A DNA stretch of 63,289 nt from assembly GCA_013002205.1 (NCBI GenBank), contig JABDKN010000093.1, positions 1 through 63,289 on the forward strand, written 5' to 3'. This DNA comes from Granulosicoccus sp. GTDB taxonomy: Bacteria > Pseudomonadota > Gammaproteobacteria > Granulosicoccales > Granulosicoccaceae. Made by a program: the position numbers and the translations under genes. Shown piece after piece: positions 9,289-19,395 of this stretch (the first letter of the stretch is position 1; the number at the start of each line of letters is the position of its first letter). The notes beneath the pieces were generated by a model. It was not told the origin of the DNA, searched no databases, and saw only the letters and a program-made list of their open reading frames with translations.

Positions 9289-10526
9289 GAGCTGCCTCCT
9301 GCCGGCATGCCCTGATTGGCGCGCAGTGCAAGTGATGCCCGTTGCCGCAGGTCGGATTCAATGCGCAACAGCAGACTGAACGTGATGATGAAAACCACGG
9401 CACTGCTGCCGCCATAGCTCATCAGGGGCAAGGTGATACCTTTGGTTGGCAACAGGCCCAGATTCACACCCATATTGATGAAAGACTGCAGGCCTATCCA
9501 AACCCCGATACCCAGGGCCAGGAATCCGGCAAAGCGGTTGCCCTGCTCGTCAGCACTCTTTGCCAGGCGAAAGCAGCGCCAGACGATGAAGCTGTAGAGC
9601 AGGATCAGGCAAACTGCGCCGATCAGTCCCAGCTCCTCACTCAACACGGCGAACAGGAAATCGGTGTGTGGTTCCGGCAGGTAGTCAAGTTTCTGTACGC
9701 TGCTGCCGAAACCGACTCCGCCAAGGCCGCCGGTGCCTATCGCGATCAGGGACTGGCTGAGCTGGTAGCCCGACCCGTATACCTGCTCTGGTGCAAACGG
9801 TTCGGTGAAACTCATGAACCGCGCCAGGCGATACGGTGAGCTCAGGATCAGCATCGAGGCGACAGCGCCGAGCACACCGACGATTGCCAGAAACTGGCTG
9901 AAACGTACGCCAGCGACCAGGATCATGATGATCGAGGTGGCAACGATGACAACGGCGGCACCAAAGTCCGGTTCGAGCAGCAGCAGCGTGCTGGCAATGC
10001 AGATCAGTGCCAGTGGGCGCAGGAATCCACCGAAAGTCGTCTGTACCAGATAGCCGCGACGCACCAGGTAACCGGCCAGGTACACGATCACGAAAAGCTT
10101 CACCGTTTCCGATACCTGTACGGTGAACACACCGAGATCGATCCAGCGCTGTGCACCATTGACCTCCTTGCCGATACCGGGAATCAGGACCAGCGTGAGA
10201 AAGCACAGGGATATGATGATCAGATGGGGACCGTACCTCTCCCACACGGTGAGCGGTATGCGGAACGTCACGACACCGGCAATGCAACCCAGTCCCAGGA
10301 AGATCAGCTGACGAATGACGAAATAAAAGGGCGTTCCGTAGATTTTCTCGGCAACGGGCATCGAGGCCGAAGCGATCATCACGGCACCGAAAAGACCCAG
10401 CGCCAGCACGGCCACCAACAGGGCATGATCGGTCAGGCGCGCAGGAGCACCCGGAACAGACATCTCGGTCATCGGACCGCCGGCCACCACCCGACCGGTC
10501 GCTACGCGGGACACCAGGGAGCTCAT
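9285..10526 (-). CDS. ftsW: Peptidoglycan glycosyltransferase FtsW
   Basis: FtsW is the SEDS-family glycosyltransferase that polymerises septal glycan together with FtsI. The 413-residue product is mostly hydrophobic (about ten membrane segments) and has the SEDS motifs GKEVNGAQRWIDLG, GYQLSQSLIAIGTGG, LPEPHTDFLFAVLSEELG and LLPTKGITLPLMSYGGSS. The NGAQRW motif replaces the more common NGSRRW. It overlaps both neighbours (murD and murG) by ATGA. Confidence 0.97.
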   Translation of the reverse strand: MSSLVSRVATGRVVAGGPMTEMSVPGAPARLTDHALLVAVLALGLFGAVMIASASMPVAEKIYGTPFYFVIRQLIFLGLGCIAGVVTFRIPLTVWERYGPHLIIISLCFLTLVLIPGIGKEVNGAQRWIDLGVFTVQVSETVKLFVIVYLAGYLVRRGYLVQTTFGGFLRPLALICIASTLLLLEPDFGAAVVIVATSIIMILVAGVRFSQFLAIVGVLGAVASMLILSSPYRLARFMSFTEPFAPEQVYGSGYQLSQSLIAIGTGGLGGVGFGSSVQKLDYLPEPHTDFLFAVLSEELGLIGAVCLILLYSFIVWRCFRLAKSADEQGNRFAGFLALGIGVWIGLQSFINMGVNLGLLPTKGITLPLMSYGGSSAVVFIITFSLLLRIESDLRQRASLALRANQGMPAGGSS

Positions 10527-11860
10527 GCGGCAAGTACCTCCCTGACTGCGGCTGCAAACTGCTCGCCGCGATCTTCAAAGTTTTTGAACATGTCAAAACT
10601 TGAACAGGCCGGTGACAACAGGACGACATCGCCACGCGTGGCATGTTCTCTGGACAGGTGCACCGCATCACGAAGGCTGTCGGCATTCACCATGCGCGCG
10701 CTGCCGGCAAGCTGTTCGGATATGCGTTCCCGATCCCGGCCGATGAGTACCAGCAGGCGTACATGCCGTTCGATACTGTTCCGCAATGGCAGGAAATCTG
10801 CCCCTTTGGATATTCCACCCATGATCAGTATGACGGGGCCCGGCATCGCCTCCACCGCCTTGATGCAGGCGTCCACATTGGTCCCCTTGGAATCGTTGTA
10901 CCAGCGGACACCGGACTGTTGTCCCAGGAATTCGGTGCGGTGCGGAAGGCCGGCGTAACCCCTCAGGCCTTCATGCAGGGCACTGAATGGCACTGCCAGC
11001 GATTCGATCAATGCCAGCGCAGCCAGTGCATTGGCCGCATTGTGATCACCCGGAACCGACAGTTCAGCCTGTGACAGCAGGGGATACTGATCATCACACA
11101 GCCAGATGTCACCGTCCCTGCTCGTGCGATGCCAGCGCGCCTGGTCGGCAGCATCCATCGCCAGTGTGAAATAATCGCATGGCGTGTCGAGACGTTCAGG
11201 CCAGGTCCGCGCATCATCACGGTTGGCGACGCAGTATGCTGCCCCGTCGAACACATGTCGTTTGATGGCCGCGTACTGTTCGATGTCATCGTAACGATCA
11301 AGGTGATCATCGCTGACATTGAGGACGGCCGCCGCGAGCGGCTTCAGCGAACGGGTGGACTCAAGCTGATAGCTGGACAGTTCCAGAATGAACACATCAG
11401 CCGGCAACTGCAGGCTGTCCAGCGCCGGTTGACCGATATTGCCGCATGCCACCGCCTTGATACCTGCATGCTGCAGAACGTGGGCAATCCAGCTCACTAC
11501 ACTGCTCTTCCCATTGGAACCGGTTACGGCAATGACGGGAACGTCCACGGCACCGGCAAACAGTTCGATATCGCCGATGACGTCGATGCCGCTGGCCACC
11601 GCTGCCTGAATCGCCGGCGTGGAACGCGGTACACCCGGACTGAGAATCAGCACCGGGTACTGACTGAACACAGACAGATCGAACTGCGTGAATACCTCGC
11701 AGCCCAACTGCTTCGCGTGCAAGGTGGCCGTGGCCTCATCGCATTCATCAGCGACATCGAAGGCAATCGCATGGCGATCGAGAAAACGTGCCACAGACGC
11801 ACCCGTCAGCCCGTAGCCCACTATCAGTACACGCTTGTCCTGTAGCTCGTGAATATGCAT
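10523..11860 (-). CDS. murD: UDP-MurNAc-L-alanine--D-glutamate ligase MurD
   Basis: MurD adds D-Glu to UDP-MurNAc-L-Ala. The 445-residue product has VLIVGYGLTGASVARFL near the start, the ATP loop VTGSNGKSSVVSW, DHLDRY, and the C-terminal domain motifs NDSKGTN and GGISKGADF. The ATG at 11860 overlaps the mraY stop by one base (TGATG). The open frame continues upstream to 12181 inside mraY, but that part has no MurD character. Confidence 0.96.
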   Translation of the reverse strand: MHIHELQDKRVLIVGYGLTGASVARFLDRHAIAFDVADECDEATATLHAKQLGCEVFTQFDLSVFSQYPVLILSPGVPRSTPAIQAAVASGIDVIGDIELFAGAVDVPVIAVTGSNGKSSVVSWIAHVLQHAGIKAVACGNIGQPALDSLQLPADVFILELSSYQLESTRSLKPLAAAVLNVSDDHLDRYDDIEQYAAIKRHVFDGAAYCVANRDDARTWPERLDTPCDYFTLAMDAADQARWHRTSRDGDIWLCDDQYPLLSQAELSVPGDHNAANALAALALIESLAVPFSALHEGLRGYAGLPHRTEFLGQQSGVRWYNDSKGTNVDACIKAVEAMPGPVILIMGGISKGADFLPLRNSIERHVRLLVLIGRDRERISEQLAGSARMVNADSLRDAVHLSREHATRGDVVLLSPACSSFDMFKNFEDRGEQFAAAVREVLAA

Positions 11861-12942
11861 CAGCGTATCTTCAGGGTGGAAAGTCCCACCAGCACCAGAA
11901 TCACGGTGATGATCCAGAAACGCACGATGATGCGCGGCTCCGGCCAGCCCTTCAGTTCGAAATGATGATGAATGGGAGCCATGCGGAAGATCCGCTTGCC
12001 GGTCATCTTGAATGATGCGACCTGCAGGATCACCGAGACCGCTTCCAGCACGAAAATACCACCCATGATGAACAGCACCAGTTCCTGGCGCACCATGATG
12101 GCCACGGCACCCAGTGAGGCACCGATACTCAAGGCTCCCACATCGCCCATGAATACCTGTGCCGGGTAGGTGTTGAACCATAGAAAGCCAAGCCCGGCCC
12201 CCACCAGTGCGCTGCAGAACACGGTCAACTCGCCGGCTCCCTTGATATTGGGAATGCCCAGGTACCCGGCAAAGATGGCGTGTCCTGCCAGGTAGGCAAT
12301 CAGGCCCAGCCCGGCGGCTACCATGACAGAGGGCAGGATGGCCAGACCGTCCAGACCATCGGTCAGGTTGACCGCATTGCTGCTGCCGACGATGACCAGG
12401 AACGCAAAGGGTATGAAAAACCAGCCCAGGTACAGAACAGCATCCTTGAAGAACGGGATGATCAGTTCCACCTCGACGCGCTCGGTAGCGGTCAGGTACA
12501 AGGCCAGCACAGTAACCCCGGCCACCACTGTCTGCCCCACCAGCTTTTCACGTGCCGTGAGTCCCACCGAATTGGACAGCACCACCTTGCGGTAGTCGTC
12601 GACCCAGCCGATGCCACCAAAGCCGATGGTGACGAACAGGATGATCCACACCTGCCGAACACCCAGGTCGGACCACAGCAACGTACTCAGGGTCACCGCA
12701 ACGATGATCATGGCACCACCCATGGTCGGTGTGCCAGCCTTGACCATATGCGATTGTGGCCCATCGTCTCGTACCGACTGGCCGATCTTGGCAGCAGTCA
12801 GCCAGCGGATCAGAGACGGCCCGACGAGCAGGCAGATGACCAGCGAGGTCAGTGCCGCGAAGATGGCGCGCAGGGTGATGTACTGCACCACCTCGAAACC
12901 CGGATCGAGCACCGCCAGCCACTGTCCGATGAGCAGCATCAT
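11860..12942 (-). CDS. mraY: Phospho-MurNAc-pentapeptide translocase MraY
   Basis: MraY makes lipid I by moving phospho-MurNAc-pentapeptide onto undecaprenyl phosphate. From the ATG at 12942 the product is 360 residues, the same length as E. coli MraY. It has about ten membrane segments and the active-site motifs [42 protein letters not shown] and the HHHFELKGW loop. The start overlaps the murF stop as ATGATGA; the second ATG, at 12939, is equally possible. Confidence 0.97.
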   Translation of the reverse strand: MMLLIGQWLAVLDPGFEVVQYITLRAIFAALTSLVICLLVGPSLIRWLTAAKIGQSVRDDGPQSHMVKAGTPTMGGAMIIVAVTLSTLLWSDLGVRQVWIILFVTIGFGGIGWVDDYRKVVLSNSVGLTAREKLVGQTVVAGVTVLALYLTATERVEVELIIPFFKDAVLYLGWFFIPFAFLVIVGSSNAVNLTDGLDGLAILPSVMVAAGLGLIAYLAGHAIFAGYLGIPNIKGAGELTVFCSALVGAGLGFLWFNTYPAQVFMGDVGALSIGASLGAVAIMVRQELVLFIMGGIFVLEAVSVILQVASFKMTGKRIFRMAPIHHHFELKGWPEPRIIVRFWIITVILVLVGLSTLKIR

Positions 12943-14366
12943 GTGACGGGTTTCCCTGCGCCTGCACTGCTGGTGCGCGCTACTGGCATCAGCGCCTTGA
13001 CGACGCGTTCCATTCGGGCACTGCGCGAGCCTTTGACCAGCACCGTCACACCAGCGCCCAGGCGAGTCCTGATATCGGCGATCAGTGCTTCCTGGTCGGT
13101 GAAATGTCGTCCTGCCAGCGGTGTGTTGCCGGCGAATGCCTTTTGCGCATGCGACGACAGTGGACCCGTCGTCCACAATCCATCCAGGCCACGCTGCCGT
13201 GCATAGGCACCGAGACGGGCATGCAACACTGGCGCATCCGGCCCCAGCTCCGCCATGTCGCCGAGCACCAGATAACGGGTACCATCATAGCGTGCCAACA
13301 CATCCACAGCCTGCCGGGCCGAGTCCGGGTTGGCGTTATAGGTGTCATCGATCAGCTTGGCCCCATCGCGCCCCGGCTTCTTCTCCAGGCGTCCCGGTAC
13401 GGAGCGCACCTGCTCCAGGCCTGCCATGAAGGTGGGCGCCTGGATATCCAGACACTGCACCGCGGCGACAGCGGCCAGGGCGTTCATGCCATTGTGATCG
13501 CCGCTGAGCTGGAAATGTGGGGAAAAGCTCTGGCCCATGGTCCTGAAGTTGAGCCCGCTGCCGGGCACTCCCTGTACATCTGCCGAGGGGCTCAGGCCAA
13601 ATTCCCGAGTATGGCAGTGCGCGGCGGCCTGGCGCATGACGTCTGCATAGTCGTCATCCGCGTTGATCACCGCGTAACCGTCTTCAGTCAATCCGCCGAA
13701 GATCTCCGATTTGGCCCGGGCAATGCCTTCGACACTGCCAAAGCCTTCCAGGTGAGCACGTCCTATATTGGTGATGAGCGCCACATCGGGTCGCACGATG
13801 TCTACCAGGCGAGCAATCTCTCCAGCGTGATTGGCGCCCATTTCAATGACTGCGTAATCGTGTTCCTTGCGCATGTCCAGCAAGGTCAAGGGCACACCGA
13901 TCTCGTTATTCAGATTGCCACGGGTGGCCAGTACCGGACCGATCTGACGCAGGATGGTGGCAATGATTTCCTTGACCGTCGTCTTGCCATTGCTGCCGGT
14001 GATGGCAATCGTCGGAATGCCGAAGTGAGTGGCCCAGCTCCTGGCCAGTTGACCCAGGGCGGTGCGGGTGTCCTCTACGCGAAGTTGCGGGACGGAACAT
14101 TCAGGGTGCTCGTGCGTCAACACGGCCGCTGCACCAGCGTCGATGGCAGCGCCAATGAAGTCATGGCCGTTGAACCGTTCACCCTGAATGGCCACGTACA
14201 GATCGCCGGATTCAAGCGTACGCGTATCGATGCTGACACCGGTGATGACCGTCGCACCCGCTGCAGCCTGGTTATCTCCCGCAGGAGTCGATGTGTCCTC
14301 ATTCGCCACGACGAGCTCTGCCTGCAAGGCGGATACACACTCATCAAGCGACATGCGAAAACTCAT
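12939..14366 (-). CDS. murF: UDP-MurNAc-tripeptide--D-alanyl-D-alanine ligase MurF
   Basis: MurF adds the D-Ala-D-Ala dipeptide to complete the pentapeptide precursor. The 475-residue product shows the substrate domain ([21 protein letters not shown]), the ATP loop [38 protein letters not shown] and [10 protein letters not shown], all typical of MurF. An Ala/Gly-rich insertion lies at about residues 25-40. It overlaps murE and mraY by 4 bases each. Confidence 0.97.
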   Translation of the reverse strand: MSFRMSLDECVSALQAELVVANEDTSTPAGDNQAAAGATVITGVSIDTRTLESGDLYVAIQGERFNGHDFIGAAIDAGAAAVLTHEHPECSVPQLRVEDTRTALGQLARSWATHFGIPTIAITGSNGKTTVKEIIATILRQIGPVLATRGNLNNEIGVPLTLLDMRKEHDYAVIEMGANHAGEIARLVDIVRPDVALITNIGRAHLEGFGSVEGIARAKSEIFGGLTEDGYAVINADDDYADVMRQAAAHCHTREFGLSPSADVQGVPGSGLNFRTMGQSFSPHFQLSGDHNGMNALAAVAAVQCLDIQAPTFMAGLEQVRSVPGRLEKKPGRDGAKLIDDTYNANPDSARQAVDVLARYDGTRYLVLGDMAELGPDAPVLHARLGAYARQRGLDGLWTTGPLSSHAQKAFAGNTPLAGRHFTDQEALIADIRTRLGAGVTVLVKGSRSARMERVVKALMPVARTSSAGAGKPVT

Positions 14367-15895
14367 GACGCCCGCTCCAGCACAGACAGTACCTGCGCCC
14401 GATCACTGAACGGGTGACGGGTGGTGCCGATGACCTGGTAATCCTCATGACCTTTACCGGCAATCAGAACCAGATCCTTCCTGGCTGCATGAGTGATGGC
14501 GTATTCGATGGCACGTGCCCGGTCTCCAATCACGGTGACTGCAGATGGATTGACGAATCCCTGCAGGGCATCCCGGATGATGTCCTCGGAGCGTTCCGTG
14601 CGCGGGTTGTCATCAGTCAGGACGACGTGATCAGCAGCTTCTGCGGCGGCGGCCATCGGTGCCCGTTTGCCGGGATCGCGATCACCACCACACCCGAACA
14701 CGACCCACAGGCTGCCATGGCAATGCACGCGGGACGCCTCGATGGCCGCACCCAGCGCCTGTGGAGTATGTGAGTAATCCACGACCACCGTCGCTCCGCC
14801 GGGCCGACCGAAGCGCTCCATGCGGCCAGCGACCGGAGCAACTGCAGCCAGGCTGTGACTGGCCTGATTGGCAGCCACGCCGCAGGCTCGCAGGCTGGCA
14901 TAGCAGGCCAGCAGATTATCGACATTGAAGCTCCCCAGCAGTGGCGTGTTGATCGACGCCGTAGCCTCTGCATCCTGAAGTGTGAAGTGCAGTCCCCGGT
15001 CATCACAGATGACATCGTGCGCAGTGATAGTGACGACATCGACACCGGGGTCGCTACCCAGGCTCGAGACGGCCGCGCCTGAGCAGTAGGCGTAGCGACG
15101 GACATCACCCGGCACCGCGAGCATTTCCTGACCAAATCGGTCACCACTATTGACCACCCTGCTGGCAAGACCCGGCCAGGAGAACAGCATCGCCTTTGCC
15201 GCGCGATAGGCTTCCAGTGTCTCGTGATAATCCAGATGGTCACGCCCCAGATTCGTCAACACCGCCACATCCAGATGCAGCCCGTCCAGTCGTCCTTCGG
15301 CTAGCCCATGAGATGAGGCTTCCAGTGCGACCACGCTGGCCCCCTGACTCTTCATCACTGCGAGCATCCGGCGCAGGGTGACGGCATCGGGCGTGGTCAG
15401 CTCGGTAGACTGCAGCGCATCGCCCATTCCCCAGCCCAGTGTGCCGATGTAGCCACATGGTTGGCCGATAGCGGTGAATGCCTGTGTGATGAAGCGACAC
15501 ACGGAGGTCTTGCCATCCGTTCCGGTTACCGCTATCACCGTCATGCCTTCATCCGGTGCACCGTAGAATCGGGAAGCTATCTCTGCGCATCGCCGGTCGA
15601 GCCCCTCTATGCCGATTACCGGTATCCCGGATTCACGCAGCGAACCGACCACCTGGTCGTGGAGCTGCATGGCCTGAGCAGAGCACACTACCGCCACGGC
15701 CCCGGCTGCCACTGCAGCATCGGCGAACCGCATGCCGTGCGTGGTGGCACCCGCAACCGCAAGATAGGCATCACCAGCGCGCACGAGCCGGCTATCCAGG
15801 CACACGCCGCTTACGCTGACAGGTGGCAGGGATTCGCCGGACAGATCCTCCAGCAAGCTGTCCAGAGTCCAGTTATTGGCCGTCGTCTGCTTCAA
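14363..15895 (-). CDS. murE: UDP-MurNAc-L-Ala-D-Glu ligase MurE (meso-diaminopimelate type)
   Basis: MurE adds the third stem amino acid. The 510-residue product has the ATP loop VTGTDGKTSVCRF, EASSHGLAEGR, YSHTPQAL and the DNPRTE motif, which in this family selects meso-diaminopimelate rather than lysine. The end contains GKGHEDYQ. The loop reads TDGKT where TNGKT is more usual. It overlaps both ftsI and murF by ATGA. Confidence 0.96.
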   Translation of the reverse strand: MKQTTANNWTLDSLLEDLSGESLPPVSVSGVCLDSRLVRAGDAYLAVAGATTHGMRFADAAVAAGAVAVVCSAQAMQLHDQVVGSLRESGIPVIGIEGLDRRCAEIASRFYGAPDEGMTVIAVTGTDGKTSVCRFITQAFTAIGQPCGYIGTLGWGMGDALQSTELTTPDAVTLRRMLAVMKSQGASVVALEASSHGLAEGRLDGLHLDVAVLTNLGRDHLDYHETLEAYRAAKAMLFSWPGLASRVVNSGDRFGQEMLAVPGDVRRYAYCSGAAVSSLGSDPGVDVVTITAHDVICDDRGLHFTLQDAEATASINTPLLGSFNVDNLLACYASLRACGVAANQASHSLAAVAPVAGRMERFGRPGGATVVVDYSHTPQALGAAIEASRVHCHGSLWVVFGCGGDRDPGKRAPMAAAAEAADHVVLTDDNPRTERSEDIIRDALQGFVNPSAVTVIGDRARAIEYAITHAARKDLVLIAGKGHEDYQVIGTTRHPFSDRAQVLSVLERAS

Positions 15896-17631
15896 GAGCG
15901 ATTGCCATCCACCGGTTGACGCAAAATGATCTTCACGGAGGATTCGGCCCGACGCTCATCGATATCGTCAGGTTCGATTCCACCCAGGCGCAGGCCATGG
16001 GACATGACATCGGCAAAGACAGGCGCCGCCACTGCACCACCAAAATGCTTGCCGGCCTTGGGGTCGTGTATCACCACCGTGATGGCGAGACGTGGATCGG
16101 AAACCGGGGCAAACCCGGAGAACACCGATACGTAACGGTCCTCTGCATAGCCACCGGATTGCGACTTGTGCGACGTACCGGTCTTGCCCGCTACCCGGTA
16201 ACCGGGAACACCTGCCAGCTTGCCCGAGCCGTTGTCGACGACTTTTTCGAGCATGGAGACGACATCCTGTGCAATCGGCTCCTCGATGACACGCTGGCCG
16301 GGCGGGACGCTGTCCTGCGCGAGAAATGAAACGGCCGGCATGACGCCCCTGTTGGCCAGTGCCGCATAGGCACGTACCAGTTGCAATGCGGACACTGAAA
16401 TGCCATAGCCATAGGAGATACTGGCCTGTTCGATATGGTGCCACAGGGTCGGGTGATTGAAATACCCTGCCACTTCGCCAGGAAACTCACTACCGGTAGG
16501 CCGGCCAAAACCGAACGAGTCGAACACCGACCACATCTGTTCCGGTTCCAGTTGCGTGGCCAGTTTGCTGATACCCACGTTACTGGACCTGGTGACGATG
16601 CCGGTCAGGTCCAGCCAACCGTGATCCTTGCCATCGTCACTGATCTCGTACTTGCCTATCGAGTAATGACCCGGTGATGTGTAGACGATGTCCTCAGGTT
16701 TGAACTTACCCGAATCCAGAGCCGCAGCAATGGTGAAGGGCTTCATCGTGGAGCCCGGCTCGAATACATCGGTCAGCGATCGGTTGCGCTGACGCCCGCC
16801 GCTTCTGTCTGCCATATCGTTGGGATTGTAGGTCGGGTAATTGACCATGGCCAGCACCTCGCCGGTCCTGACATCCATGACCACGACCGAGCCCGACTCC
16901 GCATCGTTCTCGGCAACGGCCTCCTGCAGGGCACGGTTGGCAAAGTACTGCAGCTGCCTGTCGATACTGAGGCGCAGGTCCTTGCCAGGCACCGCCGGCT
17001 TAAGTACCTTCATGCCCGCAATCTCGCGACCGTTACGATCCTTGATGATGCGCCGCTGCCCGCTCTCACCTGACAACCACTCGTTGTAGGCCATTTCCAG
17101 ACCCTCACGACCATTGTCATCGATGCCGGTAAAACCGATGATATGCGAGGCAGCACCTCCACTTGGATAGTAGCGTCGGTACTCGGACATCTTGTCCAGG
17201 CCCCTGACGCCCAGTGCCAGCACCTGGTCGACGATCTCCGGCTCAACGTGTCGTTTCACATAGATGAAGATTCGTCCGCGCTCGGCGGCCGATTCGATGC
17301 GCCCGATCAGCTTGTCCTCGTCCACACCGAGCAATGCGGCCACCGCTCGTATCGACTCCGGCTGATCGAGCAGTTCGACCGGATTGCCGAACAGCGAGGG
17401 AATGGGCGCACTGATGGCCAGCGGATCACCATGCCTGTCGAGCAGGTCTCCGCGACTGGCAGGAATCTCAACGGTTCTGATCTGTCGACGCTGTCCTTCG
17501 TTTCGGTAGAAGTCATCGTTGATCACCTGAACATAGACAGCGCGAAGGATCAGCGTCATCGCCAGGCAGGCGAATACCAGCAGGACGAAACCGCGTCGCC
17601 GGGACCAGTCTGATGCAGTGACTCTTGCCAT
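15892..17631 (-). CDS. ftsI: Septal penicillin-binding protein FtsI (PBP3)
   Basis: FtsI is the transpeptidase that cross-links septal peptidoglycan. The 579-residue product has a short cytoplasmic tail, one membrane segment at about 14-35, the PBP dimer-like domain (RGDLLDRHG) and the transpeptidase domain with S294-T-M-K297, the SSN motif at 349-351 and KTGTS. It starts 13 bases after the ftsL stop and overlaps murE by 4 bases. It is the likely target of PBP3-type beta-lactams, by family. Confidence 0.97.
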   Translation of the reverse strand: MARVTASDWSRRRGFVLLVFACLAMTLILRAVYVQVINDDFYRNEGQRRQIRTVEIPASRGDLLDRHGDPLAISAPIPSLFGNPVELLDQPESIRAVAALLGVDEDKLIGRIESAAERGRIFIYVKRHVEPEIVDQVLALGVRGLDKMSEYRRYYPSGGAASHIIGFTGIDDNGREGLEMAYNEWLSGESGQRRIIKDRNGREIAGMKVLKPAVPGKDLRLSIDRQLQYFANRALQEAVAENDAESGSVVVMDVRTGEVLAMVNYPTYNPNDMADRSGGRQRNRSLTDVFEPGSTMKPFTIAAALDSGKFKPEDIVYTSPGHYSIGKYEISDDGKDHGWLDLTGIVTRSSNVGISKLATQLEPEQMWSVFDSFGFGRPTGSEFPGEVAGYFNHPTLWHHIEQASISYGYGISVSALQLVRAYAALANRGVMPAVSFLAQDSVPPGQRVIEEPIAQDVVSMLEKVVDNGSGKLAGVPGYRVAGKTGTSHKSQSGGYAEDRYVSVFSGFAPVSDPRLAITVVIHDPKAGKHFGGAVAAPVFADVMSHGLRLGGIEPDDIDERRAESSVKIILRQPVDGNRS

Positions 17632-17644
17632 GATTTTCTCTCCG

Positions 17645-17914
17645 TCAGCGAACGATCATTACCGTGCCTTCCAGGCCCGGAAACGACATGTTCAAGCGCT
17701 CACGAGCCGCACGTTCAACCCGCCCATGTTCGGAGAATGTGCTCTCCTCTATCTGCAACTGACTCCATTGCACATCCAGTGCATCGATGATCTTCTGACT
17801 TTCACTGACCTGAATGTAGGACTGCACACTCAGGTATTTCGAATACAGCACGGCCATGGCCGTACAGAAACACAGCGCGGCAAGCACGATCAGCAGCAAC
17901 GCACTCTTCGTCAT
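17645..17914 (-). CDS. ftsL: Cell division protein FtsL
   Basis: FtsL is a small bitopic protein that forms a complex with FtsB and FtsQ and activates FtsWI. The 89-residue product has one membrane segment at about residues 5-24 and a periplasmic heptad-like helix (SESQKIIDALDVQWSQLQIE) ending in RVERAARERLNM, the usual FtsL tail. The location between rsmH and ftsI is diagnostic. It overlaps rsmH by ATGA. Confidence 0.93.
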   Translation of the reverse strand: MTKSALLLIVLAALCFCTAMAVLYSKYLSVQSYIQVSESQKIIDALDVQWSQLQIEESTFSEHGRVERAARERLNMSFPGLEGTVMIVR

Positions 17915-18858
17915 GCCACGCGCTCCGCGACCCTGAGCACTGCACTTCGCGCCCTGGGATTCAAGGCCAGTTCAGCCTTGCCGGCCCGAATCGCCTTGCC
18001 GATCAATTTCCACGGGTGCGTCTCGAGTGCCGGCTGTGGCAGGTGACGCGGAATGCGCGGATCGGGTACCGGCTGACGCAGGGCACGCTTGACCAGTCGA
18101 TCTTCCAGCGAATGGAAACTGATCACGGCGAGTCGACCACCCACCCTGAGCACCTCCACTGCCGCGGCAAGCGCCTGCGCAATTGCGCTCAGTTCGCCGT
18201 TGATCTGTATGCGTATGGCCTGGAAGCTGCGCGTCGCCGGATGATGATGACGTTCCCAGCGCGGATGCGCCGCCTTCACGATCTCGGCAAGCTGGCCGGT
18301 GCGCAGGATCGGCTCCCTGCCCCGCGCAGCAACGATTGCCCCGGCAATCCGTTTTGCGTATCGCTCTTCACCGTATTCGCGCAGCACCTGCACCAGATCA
18401 CCCTCGCTCACTCTTGCCAACCATTGCGCAGCGGTTTCTCCGCTGGCGTCATCCATCCGCATGTCCAGCTCGCCATCGCGCGAGAATCCAAAACCGCGCT
18501 CCGCCTCGTCCAGTTGCGGCGACGACACACCCAGATCCATCAGCAGGCCATCAACCTGACCCAACCAGCCTTGTCCCTGCACGACCACTCTCATGTCAGC
18601 AAAGTTTGCATGACAGATGGAAAATCGCGACTCGCCAGCAAACCTTGCCCGGGCATCGCCGACAGCCGCCGGATCCCTGTCCAGCGCCAGAAGCCGACCA
18701 GCAGTGCCAAGTTTTGACAGCAGGTACTCACTGTGTCCGCCACGCCCGTACGTGGCGTCAATGTATCGCCCGTCAGGCTGCACCGCCAGAGAGTCGACAG
18801 CCTCGTGCAGCAAAACCGGGACGTGACTCCGCCCTGTCGGCTCCTCAGAGGCCGCCAT
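17911..18858 (-). CDS. rsmH: 16S rRNA m4C1402 methyltransferase RsmH
   Basis: RsmH (MraW) methylates the N4 of C1402 in 16S rRNA. The 315-residue product shows HVPVLLHEAVD at the start, the SAM loop DATYGRGGHSEYLL, LMDLGVSSPQLD, RGFGFSRDGELDMRMD and the end motif NPRARSAVLRVAERV. Its start shares one base with the mraZ stop (TGATG). RsmI, encoded at 20998-21855, modifies the same nucleotide (ribose 2'-O), so this window holds both enzymes for C1402. Confidence 0.97.
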   Translation of the reverse strand: MAASEEPTGRSHVPVLLHEAVDSLAVQPDGRYIDATYGRGGHSEYLLSKLGTAGRLLALDRDPAAVGDARARFAGESRFSICHANFADMRVVVQGQGWLGQVDGLLMDLGVSSPQLDEAERGFGFSRDGELDMRMDDASGETAAQWLARVSEGDLVQVLREYGEERYAKRIAGAIVAARGREPILRTGQLAEIVKAAHPRWERHHHPATRSFQAIRIQINGELSAIAQALAAAVEVLRVGGRLAVISFHSLEDRLVKRALRQPVPDPRIPRHLPQPALETHPWKLIGKAIRAGKAELALNPRARSAVLRVAERVA

Positions 18859-19316
18859 CAGAAAGAAATATTCAGTAATTCAGCAGGCGCTTCCGCCGCA
18901 CTGGCGCCCTTGTGTTTCCACTTGTCGCACTCTGCTTCCCAGGCGCGTTCTTCCCACAATTCAAATTTCTTGCCCTGCCCGATCAGAAAGGCCTTCCTGC
19001 CAATTCCCGCATAGTCCCGCAGCTCTGCCGGCAGCAGCATGCGACCGGTTCCATCCAGTTCCAGCTCCGTGGCGTGACCGACAAATCGCCGCTGCGCCTC
19101 GCGGGCAGCATCGTCATGATTGGCCAGCGCCATGACCTTCTCTTCCAGTTCATCAAATATGGGCGGGGGGTAGATCAATAGACACCCGGCCGTCTTGTCC
19201 ACGGTCACAACCAATTCCTTGATACCGTGTTCTTCAAGCTTGTCACGGTGATTTTTGGGCATGGCAACGCGTCCCTTGGCGTCTACACTCAATTTTGTGA
19301 TGCCTCGAAATCGCAT
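18858..19316 (-). CDS. mraZ: Transcriptional regulator MraZ
   Basis: MraZ is a ring-forming DNA-binding protein with two AbrB-like repeats that controls its own dcw operon. In the 152-residue product the repeats centre on LSVDAKGRVAMPKNHRD and LELDGTGRMLLPAELRDYAG, each with the conserved D-x-x-GR-x-x-x-P. It is the first gene of the cluster. A promoter and TGG-type repeats lie about 20-80 bases upstream, consistent with autoregulation. Confidence 0.97.
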   Translation of the reverse strand: MRFRGITKLSVDAKGRVAMPKNHRDKLEEHGIKELVVTVDKTAGCLLIYPPPIFDELEEKVMALANHDDAAREAQRRFVGHATELELDGTGRMLLPAELRDYAGIGRKAFLIGQGKKFELWEERAWEAECDKWKHKGASAAEAPAELLNISF

Positions 19317-19333
19317 GACTGGCTGTCGTAAAA

Positions 19334-19380
19334 CCCACTTTTCACCACCAAATGGTACCGGGCCCCACTATACGACCACT
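19334..19380 (-). promoter_or_regulatory. Candidate MraZ-binding repeats
   Basis: Read on the minus strand, TGG-led pentamers occur at 19378 (TGGTC), 19367 (TGGGG), 19347 (TGGTG) and 19337 (TGGGT), with steps of 11, 20 and 10 bases. In E. coli, MraZ binds TGGGN repeats about 10 bases apart in front of mraZ. The last two sites lie between the promoter and the mraZ start. The match is by spacing and core only. Confidence 0.5.
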
Positions 19381-19395
19381 GCGCTGCACGGTCAA
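19367..19395 (-). promoter_or_regulatory. Sigma70-type promoter for mraZ and the dcw operon
   Basis: TTGACC (19395-19390) and TATAGT (19372-19367) are separated by exactly 17 bases and match the -35 and -10 consensus at 5 of 6 positions each. Transcription would start near 19360, leaving a leader of about 45 bases before mraZ. The candidate MraZ repeats overlap and follow it. Confidence 0.65.
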
